Below, in pieces: positions 1 to 8,368 of a stretch of DNA of 64,000 bases; the stretch's first letter is position 1, and every line of letters begins with the position of its first letter. This DNA is from Phytophthora hibernalis (Eukaryota > Oomycota > Peronosporomycetes > Peronosporales > Peronosporaceae). Position numbers and translations under genes: made by a program. The stretch covers positions 310,001-374,000 of the forward strand of contig JAAKBF010000045.1 of NCBI GenBank assembly GCA_012656075.1, written 5' to 3'. The notes under the pieces were generated by a model, which was not told the origin of the DNA, made no database searches, and saw nothing but the letters and a program-made list of their open reading frames with translations.

Positions 1-1
1 T

Positions 2-725
2 TACTCAGAATTTGTGCCTAAGCTCAAGCCGCGCTCGCTCAGCGTGTGGGGACTCCACTTCTCGGACAAGTCAAGCACGTACTTGCTCATGCTCGTGGTA
101 CGACGTTGAGTTGGACGTGGATGTTGGGGCAGGCTGGCTGATGAGACTCTCGTCTGTCCTTTTAGCTGCTGGCACGTGACTTCCGCGCGGTTGTTCCTTT
201 CCTGGGTGGGTCGTTCCTGGGTCTCCTGTTCAGCTCCACGCCGCTCGGACGACTTCGACTGCCATCGTTTGCTTGCTCGGTGTTTGCTTTGCTGCACCCG
301 CTGTTCGAGGTGGTCCCTTCGAGTGCGTTGGCGCTCCAACGACAGCGACGAGCGCTTGAAGCCCAGCGCCGAGTGAATGGACGACTGAACCGCGGCCGCC
401 CAGCAGCTCCTGCAGTGGAGGGCCAAGGCTTCCGCGACCAACTACTGCCGGGTGCAGGCGGGATGATGCCTGCTGGGGTTCCTGTAGCCGCTGCTGGCGC
501 TGGTGGCATGTTACCACCCCATCTTGCGGCTGCACCTCCGTCCGAGGATGCCATTCAACAACTCATGGTAAGAAGCTGTGCTGGTATTTTAAACATGTGC
601 CTCTGAGTGACGATGGTTTTTGCTTGCAGGCCCTCGGCTTCGATAGAGCGCGCGCACTACAGGCGCTTCAATCCGCGGACAACAACGTGGAGGCGGCGGC
701 AAATCGGCTCCTAAACGGAATGTAG
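2..725 (+). CDS. UBAC2-like rhomboid pseudoprotease with C-terminal UBA domain (3' part)
   Basis: This is the C-terminal part of a membrane rhomboid-like protein of the UBAC2 type, which in other eukaryotes sits in the ER and binds ubiquitin in ER quality control. Three exons join in frame: 2-97, 166-567 and 630-725, separated by GT-AG introns of 68 nt (98-165) and 62 nt (568-629). Exon 1 reads YSEFVPKLKP...LHFSDKSSTYLL and exon 2 begins LLARDFRAVVPFLGGSFLGL, matching the last rhomboid helices. A basic linker and a Gly/Ala/Pro-rich stretch follow. The last exon completes a UBA domain (EDAIQQLM|ALGFDRARALQAL...NNVEAAANRLL) with the MGF-type loop as ALGF. The stop is TAG at 723-725. The 5' end lies outside the window. 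The gene converges on the kinase pseudogene. The assignment rests on domain order and remembered motif similarity, so it is good but not certain. Confidence 0.72.
98..165 (+). other. intron 1 of UBAC2-like gene
   Basis: GTACG donor directly after a GTG codon and a pyrimidine-rich CTTTTAG acceptor. Removing it joins STYLLMLV to LLARDFRAVV in frame, which is what the rhomboid family predicts. Confidence 0.65.
568..629 (+). other. intron 2 of UBAC2-like gene
   Basis: GTAAGA donor and TTGCAG acceptor, 62 nt, phase 0. Splicing joins EDAIQQLM to ALGFDRARAL and so completes the UBA domain. Confidence 0.75.
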
Positions 726-884
726 AGGTGGACGATACAAAGATAAAGACGAAGTCAGGCATCGCAGGCCGATTTCCCAAGTAAGTACATACACATGTGT
801 TCCCCTCGCGACAGCATTGCCACTCATCATGCAGCCATGAGCCACTGTCGATACTTAATTTCTTGGCATTTTGGCCGACTGGCA

Positions 885-3119
885 TCACGAGCACGTTTCC
901 TTCCGGGTATGATGCAAGCTCGCTACTGAAAAGTAGCCGTCCTTGGAGTGTCGTGCTATCCAGGAGTTTGGCTCCATGATGTTATGAAGAACGATAGTCG
1001 ACCGTGGTAAATCCAGAACTCTGGACTCATGGGGTCTGGACAGGTAGTCGTTCACATTGCCGTTGTCCACGTATTCGAAGAGCGCCTGAATGTCTGTCTT
1101 GACTGTCCAAGCGATCCCGACGAGCTTGACAACACTTGGGTGGTCGAGTGGTGCTACTAACTTGATCTCTTCGATAAAGGCTTTCGTGATTCGACGACGT
1201 GCCAAGTCCTTCCGCAAACGCTTCGAGACCAACAACTGAGTCTTGCGGTATTTGACAAGCCATACAACGCAATGGACACCAGCGCCAATCTTCTTGATGT
1301 TCTTGATATCCCCCGGTTTCAACATCAAAGGTGCCAGCTGTGGGTCATCCAATTTAGCCGTAATGAACTTCGCAGCCCGTTGACGTCGGCGGCACACACA
1401 AACCGCGATCACAAGAAGGACGAGAACCACTAAACCTCCACCAACGGCGACTACGATAATTTTCCAAGCCTTGGTATTCGCACTGAATGCTTCAGTAGTA
1501 GTCATGGTCGTGGTGGATGTCAGACAGACTCGAATCGTATTGCGGAGTTGTTGCATATTGTTCGACTGACATGCAACTTGAGTGTCGAAATCATCTTCAG
1601 TAACGTCTAGCGTGTCGAGATCTTGCAAGAACTGGAACTGGTCTTCCGTGAACATCGGCGACAAAAGAGATGAATTGTTGCCGGACAAATACCTGCGAGC
1701 CACATACACAATGAAAGTGAATGAGATTGCCAAGACTTCCGAGATTTTGGCTACGTACAAGCGCTTTAGCTTGGTGCAATCGTATATGGCCTCTGGGATT
1801 TCAGTCAAGTCGTTTTTGCCTAGGTATCTGCAAACAAATATTAGAACCAAACAACACAAAACCGAGCTAGAGCCCTTTGCCGTACAAATTCTCCAGGTTT
1901 GGATAGGTTGCCTCGAAAGTCACAATACTGTTGTCACTCAAATTCCTGCAAAAGTAAGGATTAGTCGACGATCACAGAACAAACCAACCCAAGGCCAGGC
2001 GTACAGCATTCTGAGCGTGTCAGAGGAATCCGACGACGATACTTCTTCTATCTTGTTCGAGCCCAAGTTTCTGAGCAAGATCCGATACATTAGTCGTCTT
2101 GCAAAAATGTTCCTTATGCATACATGTAGATTCCAAACACTTACAGGCTCTCGAGATTCTGGTGGTTTGAAAGGGATGTAGGTATCGAGGTGATGTTGTT
2201 CGACGCAAGATTTCTGGTCACAACAAACAACTCAAACATTAGTTTTTCAAGCAATTCGAACAGCGACTAACACACGTACAAAATTTTCAGCGTAGGTATC
2301 ACATCGGTTTCGTTGAGAGTCGATATGTAGTTTCCCTCCAGTGATCTGGGTGCAGTAGAGCGTTGAGAAGTCAAATTAGGATTGCTCTCGTTAAACATTT
2401 TGGTCGGGGAAACTTACAGTTCTTCAAGCTTCGTGAACGCTGTAAGTTGGGTCGGAAACGTGTAGGTCAAAGTGTTTTTCAAATCAAGCTACGTGATGTT
2501 CGCGGGTAGCTTTGACGAGAGGCCTTGCATAATGTCTTTCAGGTTGATGCTGATCAGTGACACTCTGGTGACATGTGACTGGTTGACAATGAAGTCCGAG
2601 TTGAAATTGAGGTATCCCACGCGTCCTTTGTAGTAAGCTCTGTACGTGTTGCCTCCTACCAGGACACTGTCAAATCATTCATTAGATTGAGTTCAAGACT
2701 ATCAATCAAGCAGTCAACTCTGCTGATACTTACAATGATCAATGTCTGAGGGCATTTCCAGCTTGGCGACATCATACAGGTAGCAGTTGTCAATGGGAGG
2801 GTAGATGCCTGTGTCATCTGGAAGATTGGCTACTGCCGAGACGTAGTTCGGGTCAGTAACAGTCCTCATCGCTCACGTAGCCTGAATCTTGAATGAGGAG
2901 GACGAAAGCAGAGTCTGTGTAGTTGAGGCAAGTGTAGGCTCCATCGACAGCTACGTCACAGAGCGCTTCACCACTGCATTGGCCGCTGCACGACGAAAGA
3001 AGGGTACCACCACCCCAGAGTCCACCCGAGTTCATGCATACCGGTGGTGTCATTGCCACTACTTGCAACGATACAAGGGCAGCGTACACTGAAAGCCACG
3101 TTACGTGAGACCAAGCCAT
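885..3119 (-). pseudogene. LRR receptor tyrosine-kinase-like gene, 5' portion (ectodomain, TM, kinase N-lobe), inverted and broken
   Basis: The start is ATG at 3119, followed by a signal peptide (MAWSHVTWLSVYAALVSLQV, then VA) and a Cys-rich secreted segment. Leucine-rich repeat exons follow (for example LDLKNTLTYTFPTQL near 2430-2490 and YLGKNDLTEIPEAIYDC near 1770-1830), then a Thr-rich stalk. A membrane helix (IIVVAVGGGLVVLVLLVIAV, about 1394-1470) is followed by a basic stop-transfer. A kinase N-lobe ends the fragment: glycine loop IGAGVHCVVW, candidate ATP lysine in LLVSKRL, and a helix-C glutamate in AFIEEIKLV. The kinase stops after FEYVDNGNVNDYLS; no C-lobe follows on this strand. Lesions include an in-frame TAG at 2491-2489 between NIT and LDL, and an apparent one-base frameshift near 2860 after DEDCY. 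The missing C-lobe lies head-to-head at 3182-3808, which points to an inversion. Confidence 0.75.
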
Positions 3120-3181
3120 CTTTCGATGCAATTGAGACTTCCACGTGACGGTGTCTTTCGGACTATGACTTCTCACCTTCA

Positions 3182-3808
3182 TCCAAACCTGGTGGATCCA
3201 CATGGGTGGGGACTTTGTGCATCCATCTGACCTCCAGAAGATCGCCATTTTCACCTCTGAACGCCTGGGACGCTCCACGAGTGGACTCAACAAAACTGCA
3301 GATCGCCTTGGAGGTGGCGGAAGCGCTCGTCTACCTTCATTCTTTTGCGCCACCAGTTCTGCACCGAGATCTGAGTGCGAGCAACGTGCTGCTCATCAGC
3401 GGAATGAAAGCAAAAGTGAGCAAGATTGGTGTATCGCATCTGAGGGTGATGGCAAGCGGAGACAAGGATCACCAAGCTTCCCTGGGTCCATGAAAAGCGC
3501 CAGAAGTTCTGATGGGAGCAGATGATCGTGACCCAGCGGTCGATATCTTCAGCTTTGGCGTACTGCTGTCTGAGTTGGATACCCACGCACCGCCCTACAA
3601 TGATGCTCGAAGTTTGAGTGGTACGCAACTGGCAGACGCTGTGGTTCTGCAGATGATCGCAGCAGGCGCAATTCGACTTCGATTTGGCGAAGACTGTCCT
3701 CCGTATTTGAGGTCTCTCGCCGATTCTTGTCTCGCCAAGAACCCTCGGATACGTCCTGCTGCATCCGAGGTGGTGTATGCGCTACGAACCATCAAGAAGC
3801 TAGTATAG
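3182..3808 (+). pseudogene. kinase C-lobe of the same LRR receptor kinase, separated and disabled
   Basis: The reading frame at 3206-3808 encodes a protein-kinase C-lobe. It has helix E (LQIALEVAEALVYLHS), an intact catalytic loop HRDLSASNVLL, the activation-segment end KAPEVLMG, helix F (VDIFSFGVLLSELDTH) and a conserved C-terminal Arg (NPRIRPAASEVV). Two defects stand out. The DFG position reads KIG (in AKVSKIGVSHL), removing the metal-binding Asp. A TGA at 3491-3493 replaces the expected Trp codon just before KAPEVL, splitting the frame. There is no signal peptide, ectodomain or N-lobe on this strand; these lie on the minus strand immediately to the left. The terminal TAG is at 3806-3808. 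Transcribed remnants are possible but no functional kinase can be made from this arrangement. Confidence 0.75.
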
Positions 3809-3894
3809 TTGAGATGAGGCAGCGTCGTCGCCTCTTCTCGTTGTGTTCACGACCGTAATTTTGTTTTGAAGTGTCAATTGTTTTGTTAAAACCT

Positions 3895-4221
3895 TTAGCA
3901 CAGTGTTGACGGTGACGGAGAGGTCGTTAATGGGGTATCGGTGGTTGGCGACCCGGGGTCTGTAGTGTCGCCTCCAGTGCAGTGGGCGGCTGCATTTTGC
4001 ACCTCGATCTTGTTGCTCACTCCGTTGTACGTGCAGTCGGACAAGGAGGCGGCCATCGCTGCTAGTCGTCGTGGATCGCCTCCGCGTCGGTACATTCGGC
4101 TGCGTTGGCACTGTGCGATGAAAGCACACTCGCGGCGATGGCTATTATAGGAGGTCATACATTGGGCTGGGCTATAGCTGAGATGAGGGATCCGGAGTTC
4201 TAGAGGAGGAAAACCTGACAC
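3895..4221 (-). CDS. possible fragment of a small Cys-rich secreted protein
   Basis: An open frame of 108 codons. Its middle part has several spaced cysteines (ECAFIAQC, SDCTYNGVSNKIEVQ, AAAHC) and it ends in a Thr/Ser/Pro-rich tail before TAA. Such Cys-rich cores with mucin-like tails occur in oomycete secreted proteins, but no signal peptide is visible and the start is not convincing. It may be a gene fragment or chance. I do not recognise the family. Confidence 0.22.
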   Translation of the reverse strand: MSGFPPLELRIPHLSYSPAQCMTSYNSHRRECAFIAQCQRSRMYRRGGDPRRLAAMAASLSDCTYNGVSNKIEVQNAAAHCTGGDTTDPGSPTTDTPLTTSPSPSTLC

Positions 4222-4687
4222 CGGTGCTTAGCTCGTTCGCATAGCTCTCGAACAGCAAATTGCAAGGCTATACTGTACTGGATTCCGCTGTATCAATACA
4301 GTCTGTACAATACAGAACGGGAATCCTCCAGTACTTTGTTTTAGATTTGTCAGCATTCTAAGGTCGATGGATAGATCAAGCAAGCATTGGACTCGTCTCA
4401 AAATTGAGACTCAATGTCATGTCATCGAGAAGCTAATAACGAGTCATATTTTGTACTACTACATGTATTATAGTACAGTGTAGTACTAGTACTTCGAAGT
4501 ATTGTACTGCTGCTACGTTGAGCAGCTACGTTTCCACCACTGCGTTCATGGCAGGATCTGACTTCGTTGGCGTTGGCCCAAAGATCAAGACCAGAGCAAA
4601 AAGTAAAGTAGTCGCTGTCTCCGCGGCTGGGTCTACTGATTTTCATGAATGGGCGGAACCTACGAGTGTAGCGGCTGGATTGAGCGC
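4222..4687. other. AT-rich intergenic stretch with fold-back sequences
   Basis: No gene is supported here. The stretch contains an imperfect inverted repeat at 4275-4334 (arms GTACTGGATTCC and the complementary GGGAATCCTCCAGTAC) and a zone at 4450-4515 rich in TAGTAC/GTACTA words around the perfect 12-bp palindrome TACTTCGAAGTA (4490-4501). These may be remains of a small fold-back element. Confidence 0.4.
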
Positions 4688-6241
4688 TTACTTACCGAAG
4701 TAGTGGAGCTCAATAGGCCGCGTGACCAGGTAGGCAACAATAGAGAAGACCCACGCGAGCTCGACGCCCACGTCTCCTCCGTACGGCTCCTCGCCGCACT
4801 TCTTAGCGATGGGCCCGACATACCATGTCTGACTCATACCCAACACAGCGCCCACGATGCCGACGCAGAACGAAAAGATGGCCGCGATTCCGTGCGGCAG
4901 CTTCTCACGGTCGTCATAGTCGGCCGGGTTGTAGCCCGAGTAGCCCTTGCGGAAGTAGAAGTGGTCTGTGAGACCAATAGCCGCGTACACGGACATCCAG
5001 TAGCCGATGACGTTCATGAAGTTCTCGAGCACGCTCTCGAAGTGCGAGTAACCCGGCAAGGCCACCACCGCATAGATGATGGTGCCCACCAGCGTCCACA
5101 CGAAGCGCGGGATGCTGCGCGTCCACTCGCCAAAAACCTGCACCGTGATGGCGAACGAGTAGATGTTGGGGCAGTTGTTGGCGATGATGGACAGCGCCAA
5201 CAGCACGAGGCAGAACTGGCCGAAACCACCTAGCGGACCCACAATCACGGCACTGACGAGGCCTCCAGCACCTGCCTCGTTGTAACCGTCACGGTACTTG
5301 CTGTCCGGGTTGCTCTCGTCCGTGGCCGTCATGAGCGCCACTCCCAGGAACTGCGTGAAGAGCAGCGGTACAATGAGTCCCGCGTAGGCTGCGAGGAAGA
5401 CCTTGGTCTTGCTCTGAGTCACTGGGTGGTACACTGTGTAGTCGGCGGCGTAGGACGTCCAGCCGATAGCGAAGCCGAAGACTGTAGCACCGAAACTCAG
5501 TACATCTCCGACTTCTGAGGTGCCTGTGCCCATGGGGATGTTAACGTAAGCGCCCGAGATAGCGAACTCAATAAGCACAATCATGAAGACGATGAAAGCC
5601 GGGATCCAGGACCAGAACTCGTAGGCGTGTACGACCTTGTAGCCGAAGAGCGTGACGATGAAGGTGCAGACGGCGATGATGATGATCCCTGCCCAGCCAG
5701 GCACGTCGTTGTTGACGGCGTTGATGACCTGCGCGCCTACTATCACGTTGATACAGGACCAGCCAAGACACGCGATCACGTTGAAGAGCGCCACGATCTT
5801 GACGCCGTGCCAGCCGTACCAGAAGCGGGAGAGCACAATCTGCCGCAGTCCGAAGATAGGGCCGAAAGTGGAGAAGTAGCACACGGGCAGGATGCCCACC
5901 ATGTTGAAGAAAAGCACGACGAGAAAGGCGTCAGCCGAGCCCAAGAAGAACAGCGACTTTCCCAGCACGCCGATGGCGAAGGAACTGATGACCATGTTGG
6001 CTGCCAGCCACATGCTGCCCACGTTCAGCAGTGAGTCGTCGTGGCGCTCGTCCTCCGGTACGCGCTCGATGCCGCGCTGCTCGATCTTGAACTTGCCGGC
6101 CCAGCGCTGCAGACGCGCGTACAGTGAGCCACCGTCCTCGAAGGTGGGCTCGGTCAATGGTACGTCTCCATCTAGCTTGGAGTAGGCCGCCTTGGGCGAC
6201 CTGTCGACGTGTTCGAGCTGCTGGCTGTCGCTCTTGTCCAT
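4688..6241 (-). CDS. purine-cytosine permease, NCS1 family (FCY2-like)
   Basis: A 517-residue integral membrane protein of the nucleobase:cation symporter-1 family, predicted to import cytosine and purines across the plasma membrane by proton symport. Family features seen: an acidic hydrophilic N-terminus; IEQRGIERVPEDERHDDSLL just before the first helix; about twelve hydrophobic segments; TM1 with SMWLAANMVISSFAIG; the GLRQIVLSRFWYGW stretch; GWTSYAADYTVYHP; and ALSIIANNCPNIYSFAITVQ. The length fits fungal FCY2-type carriers (about 500-530). An upstream ATG at 6415 would add 58 residues, but the Inr promoter element at 6255-6263 lies inside that extension, so ATG 6241 (CCACCATGG-like context) is preferred. 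The frame is uninterrupted and appears functional. The stop codon lies within GGTAAGTAAG, which resembles a splice donor, so a further 3' exon cannot be fully excluded. Confidence 0.9.
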   Translation of the reverse strand: MDKSDSQQLEHVDRSPKAAYSKLDGDVPLTEPTFEDGGSLYARLQRWAGKFKIEQRGIERVPEDERHDDSLLNVGSMWLAANMVISSFAIGVLGKSLFFLGSADAFLVVLFFNMVGILPVCYFSTFGPIFGLRQIVLSRFWYGWHGVKIVALFNVIACLGWSCINVIVGAQVINAVNNDVPGWAGIIIIAVCTFIVTLFGYKVVHAYEFWSWIPAFIVFMIVLIEFAISGAYVNIPMGTGTSEVGDVLSFGATVFGFAIGWTSYAADYTVYHPVTQSKTKVFLAAYAGLIVPLLFTQFLGVALMTATDESNPDSKYRDGYNEAGAGGLVSAVIVGPLGGFGQFCLVLLALSIIANNCPNIYSFAITVQVFGEWTRSIPRFVWTLVGTIIYAVVALPGYSHFESVLENFMNVIGYWMSVYAAIGLTDHFYFRKGYSGYNPADYDDREKLPHGIAAIFSFCVGIVGAVLGMSQTWYVGPIAKKCGEEPYGGDVGVELAWVFSIVAYLVTRPIELHYFGK

Positions 6242-6243
6242 GG

Positions 6244-6263
6244 TGGCGAAACGAGGAATGAGC
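6244..6263 (-). promoter_or_regulatory. oomycete Inr/FPR core promoter of the permease gene
   Basis: Read on the minus strand, GCTCATTCC (6263-6255) is followed by TCGTTTCGCC. This matches the oomycete initiator consensus (GCTCATTYY followed by a T-rich/pyrimidine FPR block). It places transcription start about 15-20 nt upstream of ATG 6241, consistent with short Phytophthora leaders, and supports that start over the longer ORF. Confidence 0.6.
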
Positions 6264-7160
6264 TTCAGATCGAAGACGGCCACCCGTGAGATGATGCAAA
6301 GATGCCACCAACACGGAAAGGGGATGCGACGCCGCGCGACGAGAAAAGAAGAGTTCCGAGTGCAGAGTACCGGCGAGGACTCAACAGTTGGCCGGCACCA
6401 AGCAGGACTCGACATGGAGTTTCGCTAGGAGAACGGTCGGGGACATTTAGAAAGCGAAGGTTGACCTGACGCGGTGATGCTTGGAGAGTGGGAACGCAGC
6501 ATCCCTACAACTACATGTACAGAACATGTACATCGAGAGCGGATACTTTGCCCGCCACCGATGGTGTTTGGCTGTTGCCTCCTGCTGTGCTGCTGTTGTC
6601 GGCCACGGTTTGCCGCGACGAGAGAGCCCTCTTTTGCAGAGTCTACACGGCCGGCGGCCAAGTTTTAACAAGTTATTGGGCATCGTGATGCCCGCGCATG
6701 AGACCGGCCAGGGGCAGAGCGTCGAGTGAAAAGCGGCCACGAGGTGCTGGTCACCAGTCGATGGTGGATATGTAAACCGGCTATTAATAGGCGCGCGTCC
6801 ACAAGCCGTGCACGGTCTATGTCGGACAGGCGCCGCACACGCGCGAGGTTCCGAAATGCAAAGTGCACTTCGGAACCTCGCGGCAGAAGGAAGCACGGAC
6901 CGCCAGACCACGAGCGCCAAATTAAAATCGGCCGCTGGTTTAACGATTGTAGCTGCTGCAATGGACAATTCAGTGTAATTCAAGCTGGACAACGTTTTAG
7001 TGAGCGCTGCTCGTAGGCGATGAATGCAAGCTCGACGCGCATTCACATTCACCCCACTCCCGTTGACGAGACCGCCATTACGGGCTGTGCGTCAGCGTCG
7101 CTGCAACCAATAGCCCGGTTTACAAGACCTCGTGGCAGGATTGACACATTCATTATCAAT
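6264..7160. other. intergenic region upstream of the permease
   Basis: No gene is supported. It contains a pair of 8-bp palindromic words ACATGTAC separated by 3 nt (6513-6520 and 6524-6531), a very stable hairpin (6842-6882, listed separately) and otherwise ordinary sequence with short chance open frames. Confidence 0.5.
6842..6882. repeat. perfect 14-bp inverted repeat, strong hairpin
   Basis: CGCGAGGTTCCGAA (6842-6855) is exactly complementary to TTCGGAACCTCGCG (6869-6882). Inside it a single A/C mismatch is followed by a further TGCA/TGCA pairing around an AAG loop, giving about 18 bp of stem in 41 nt. It could act as a dimeric protein-binding site or an RNA hairpin. No T-run follows on either strand, so a Pol III or bacterial-type terminator is unlikely. 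Confidence 0.8.
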
Positions 7161-7224
7161 AGTGGTTATCACGGTTGGTAAGTAAGTAAGCAAAACTTTC
7201 AATAGCCAATCAAATCAAATCTTC
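7161..7224 (+). repeat. left terminal inverted repeat of Harbinger element
   Basis: Begins AGTGGTTATCACGGTTGG and matches the reverse complement of 9753-9816, with a divergent patch in the middle. Confidence 0.85.
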
Positions 7225-7244
7225 ATGTCTTGTCTTTGCCCGCT

Positions 7245-7273
7245 GATACTTTCCTAAAAAAGAGGAAAGTATC
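7245..7273. repeat. subterminal perfect 11-bp hairpin in Harbinger element
   Basis: GATACTTTCCT (7245-7255) pairs exactly with AGGAAAGTATC (7263-7273) around a 7-nt A-rich loop. It may be a subterminal binding site for the Myb-like protein or transposase; that role is inferred. Confidence 0.6.
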
Positions 7274-7429
7274 AAGAGGTCGAAATAGTTGCTTGTGATT
7301 GGAAAAAATGGATGATTTTCACGTCTGAAGGTTTGATTTAAGTGGCTAAAACTCACTTAGAGGCTCAGGCAACGGATGGCGTAGCGAAGAAGCAGTGAGT
7401 GGAACGAGCATCAAAGCAGCCTTCTCGCC

Positions 7430-8303
7430 ATGGGAAACAAGCGCTGGATCGGGGATGAAGAATTCACCCTGCTCGCGTTCATGGGAACAAATTTCCAACA
7501 GTACACTAAGGGTGTTAAAACCAAGTTCTACACCAGCGCTAGCGCTGCCCTCAAGACGAAGACTCCTACACAAGTTAAGTCGAAGTGCATTGAACTAGAA
7601 GGTTCGTACAAGGAGTTCAAGGTCAAGCTGTGTCGCTCGGGTTTTGGTTTAAAAGAAAACGACCCAGCTAGCATTAAAGGTATTGTGGAATTATGTGTAT
7701 TTTGTTACGTCGATGTCGCTAACTTTTAACAATCAAATGGTTTTCGGTATGTGTGTTTCAGAACTCTTGTCAAAAAATGCAAGTACTTCTACGAAATGGA
7801 TGAAATGTTCGGTGCTCGGCACAATATTGTACCCCCTGTGATAATGGAGCCCGGACGTACGGAGTTCGGCTTGCAAGGTGCGACCGACCTGTCCACACGC
7901 TCCCCGCCCTCGATGTTGTCCGGCGCAGAGCAAGCCATCGAGACGAATGCGGCACTTCACGGGACGTACGAGCTCACCATCGGCGCCCATTGCCGGAGAT
8001 CCCCTGCCCAGTGTGGACACAACCAAGTCCGGTCAGAAGCGGTCATATGACAGCCTTCGCAGCCCTCCACCAGTGGCCAGAATGCTAGAGCGTCTTCGCG
8101 AGGATCGCGAAAGGAGACCACTAAGCGTCACAAGGCAGAAATGGGACTTCGCGAACAAGAATTCGCTCTAAAAGGAACAATTTGAACTCTTGAAAGAAGA
8201 GTTACGTCTTAAAGAGAAGAAGATGGACCAGCAGTTTGCGTTGATGACACAGCAAATTTCTCTACAGAACAAGCAACTAGAACTTGAACTGTCAAAGCGT
8301 TAG
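7430..8303 (+). pseudogene. Harbinger second ORF: Myb/SANT-like DNA-binding protein, frameshifted
   Basis: Starts ATG 7430 with a trihelix/SANT-like domain (MGNKRWIGDEEFTLLAF ... QVKSKCIELEGSYKEFKVKL). A GT-AG intron (7680-7761) joins SIK to a second exon encoding KCKYFYEMDEMFGARHNIVP, but a six-A run near 7773 appears to have lost one A, shifting the frame. Further shifts occur near 7960 and near 8130-8170. The C-terminal end is a clear coiled coil (EQFELLKEELRLKEKKMDQQ, then FALMTQQISLQNKQLELELSKR) finishing at TAG 8301-8303. In Harbinger elements this protein helps carry the transposase to the TIRs. Homopolymer sequencing error could explain some of the shifts. Confidence 0.7.
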
Positions 8304-8368
8304 GCGAACCCAAAAAAACGATGGCTACATCAACATTCGATTTAATATTTCCATTGATTTATTTGGTC

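Noticed and set aside
3120..3353. Upstream extension of the receptor N-terminus on minus (open to 3353)
   Set aside because: This stretch is the antisense of the kinase C-lobe region. A good signal peptide starts at ATG 3119.
4649..5233. Plus-strand 194-codon open frame
   Set aside because: It is antisense to the permease and an effect of GC-rich codon usage; composition is not protein-like.
5627..6034. Plus-strand 135-codon acidic open frame
   Set aside because: Shadow frame of the permease.
6242..6415. 58-codon N-terminal extension of the permease
   Set aside because: It contains the Inr promoter element and has no family similarity; ATG 6241 gives a normal-length permease.
6842..6882. 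Factor-independent terminator
   Set aside because: The hairpin is strong but no T-run follows on either strand, and the genome appears eukaryotic.
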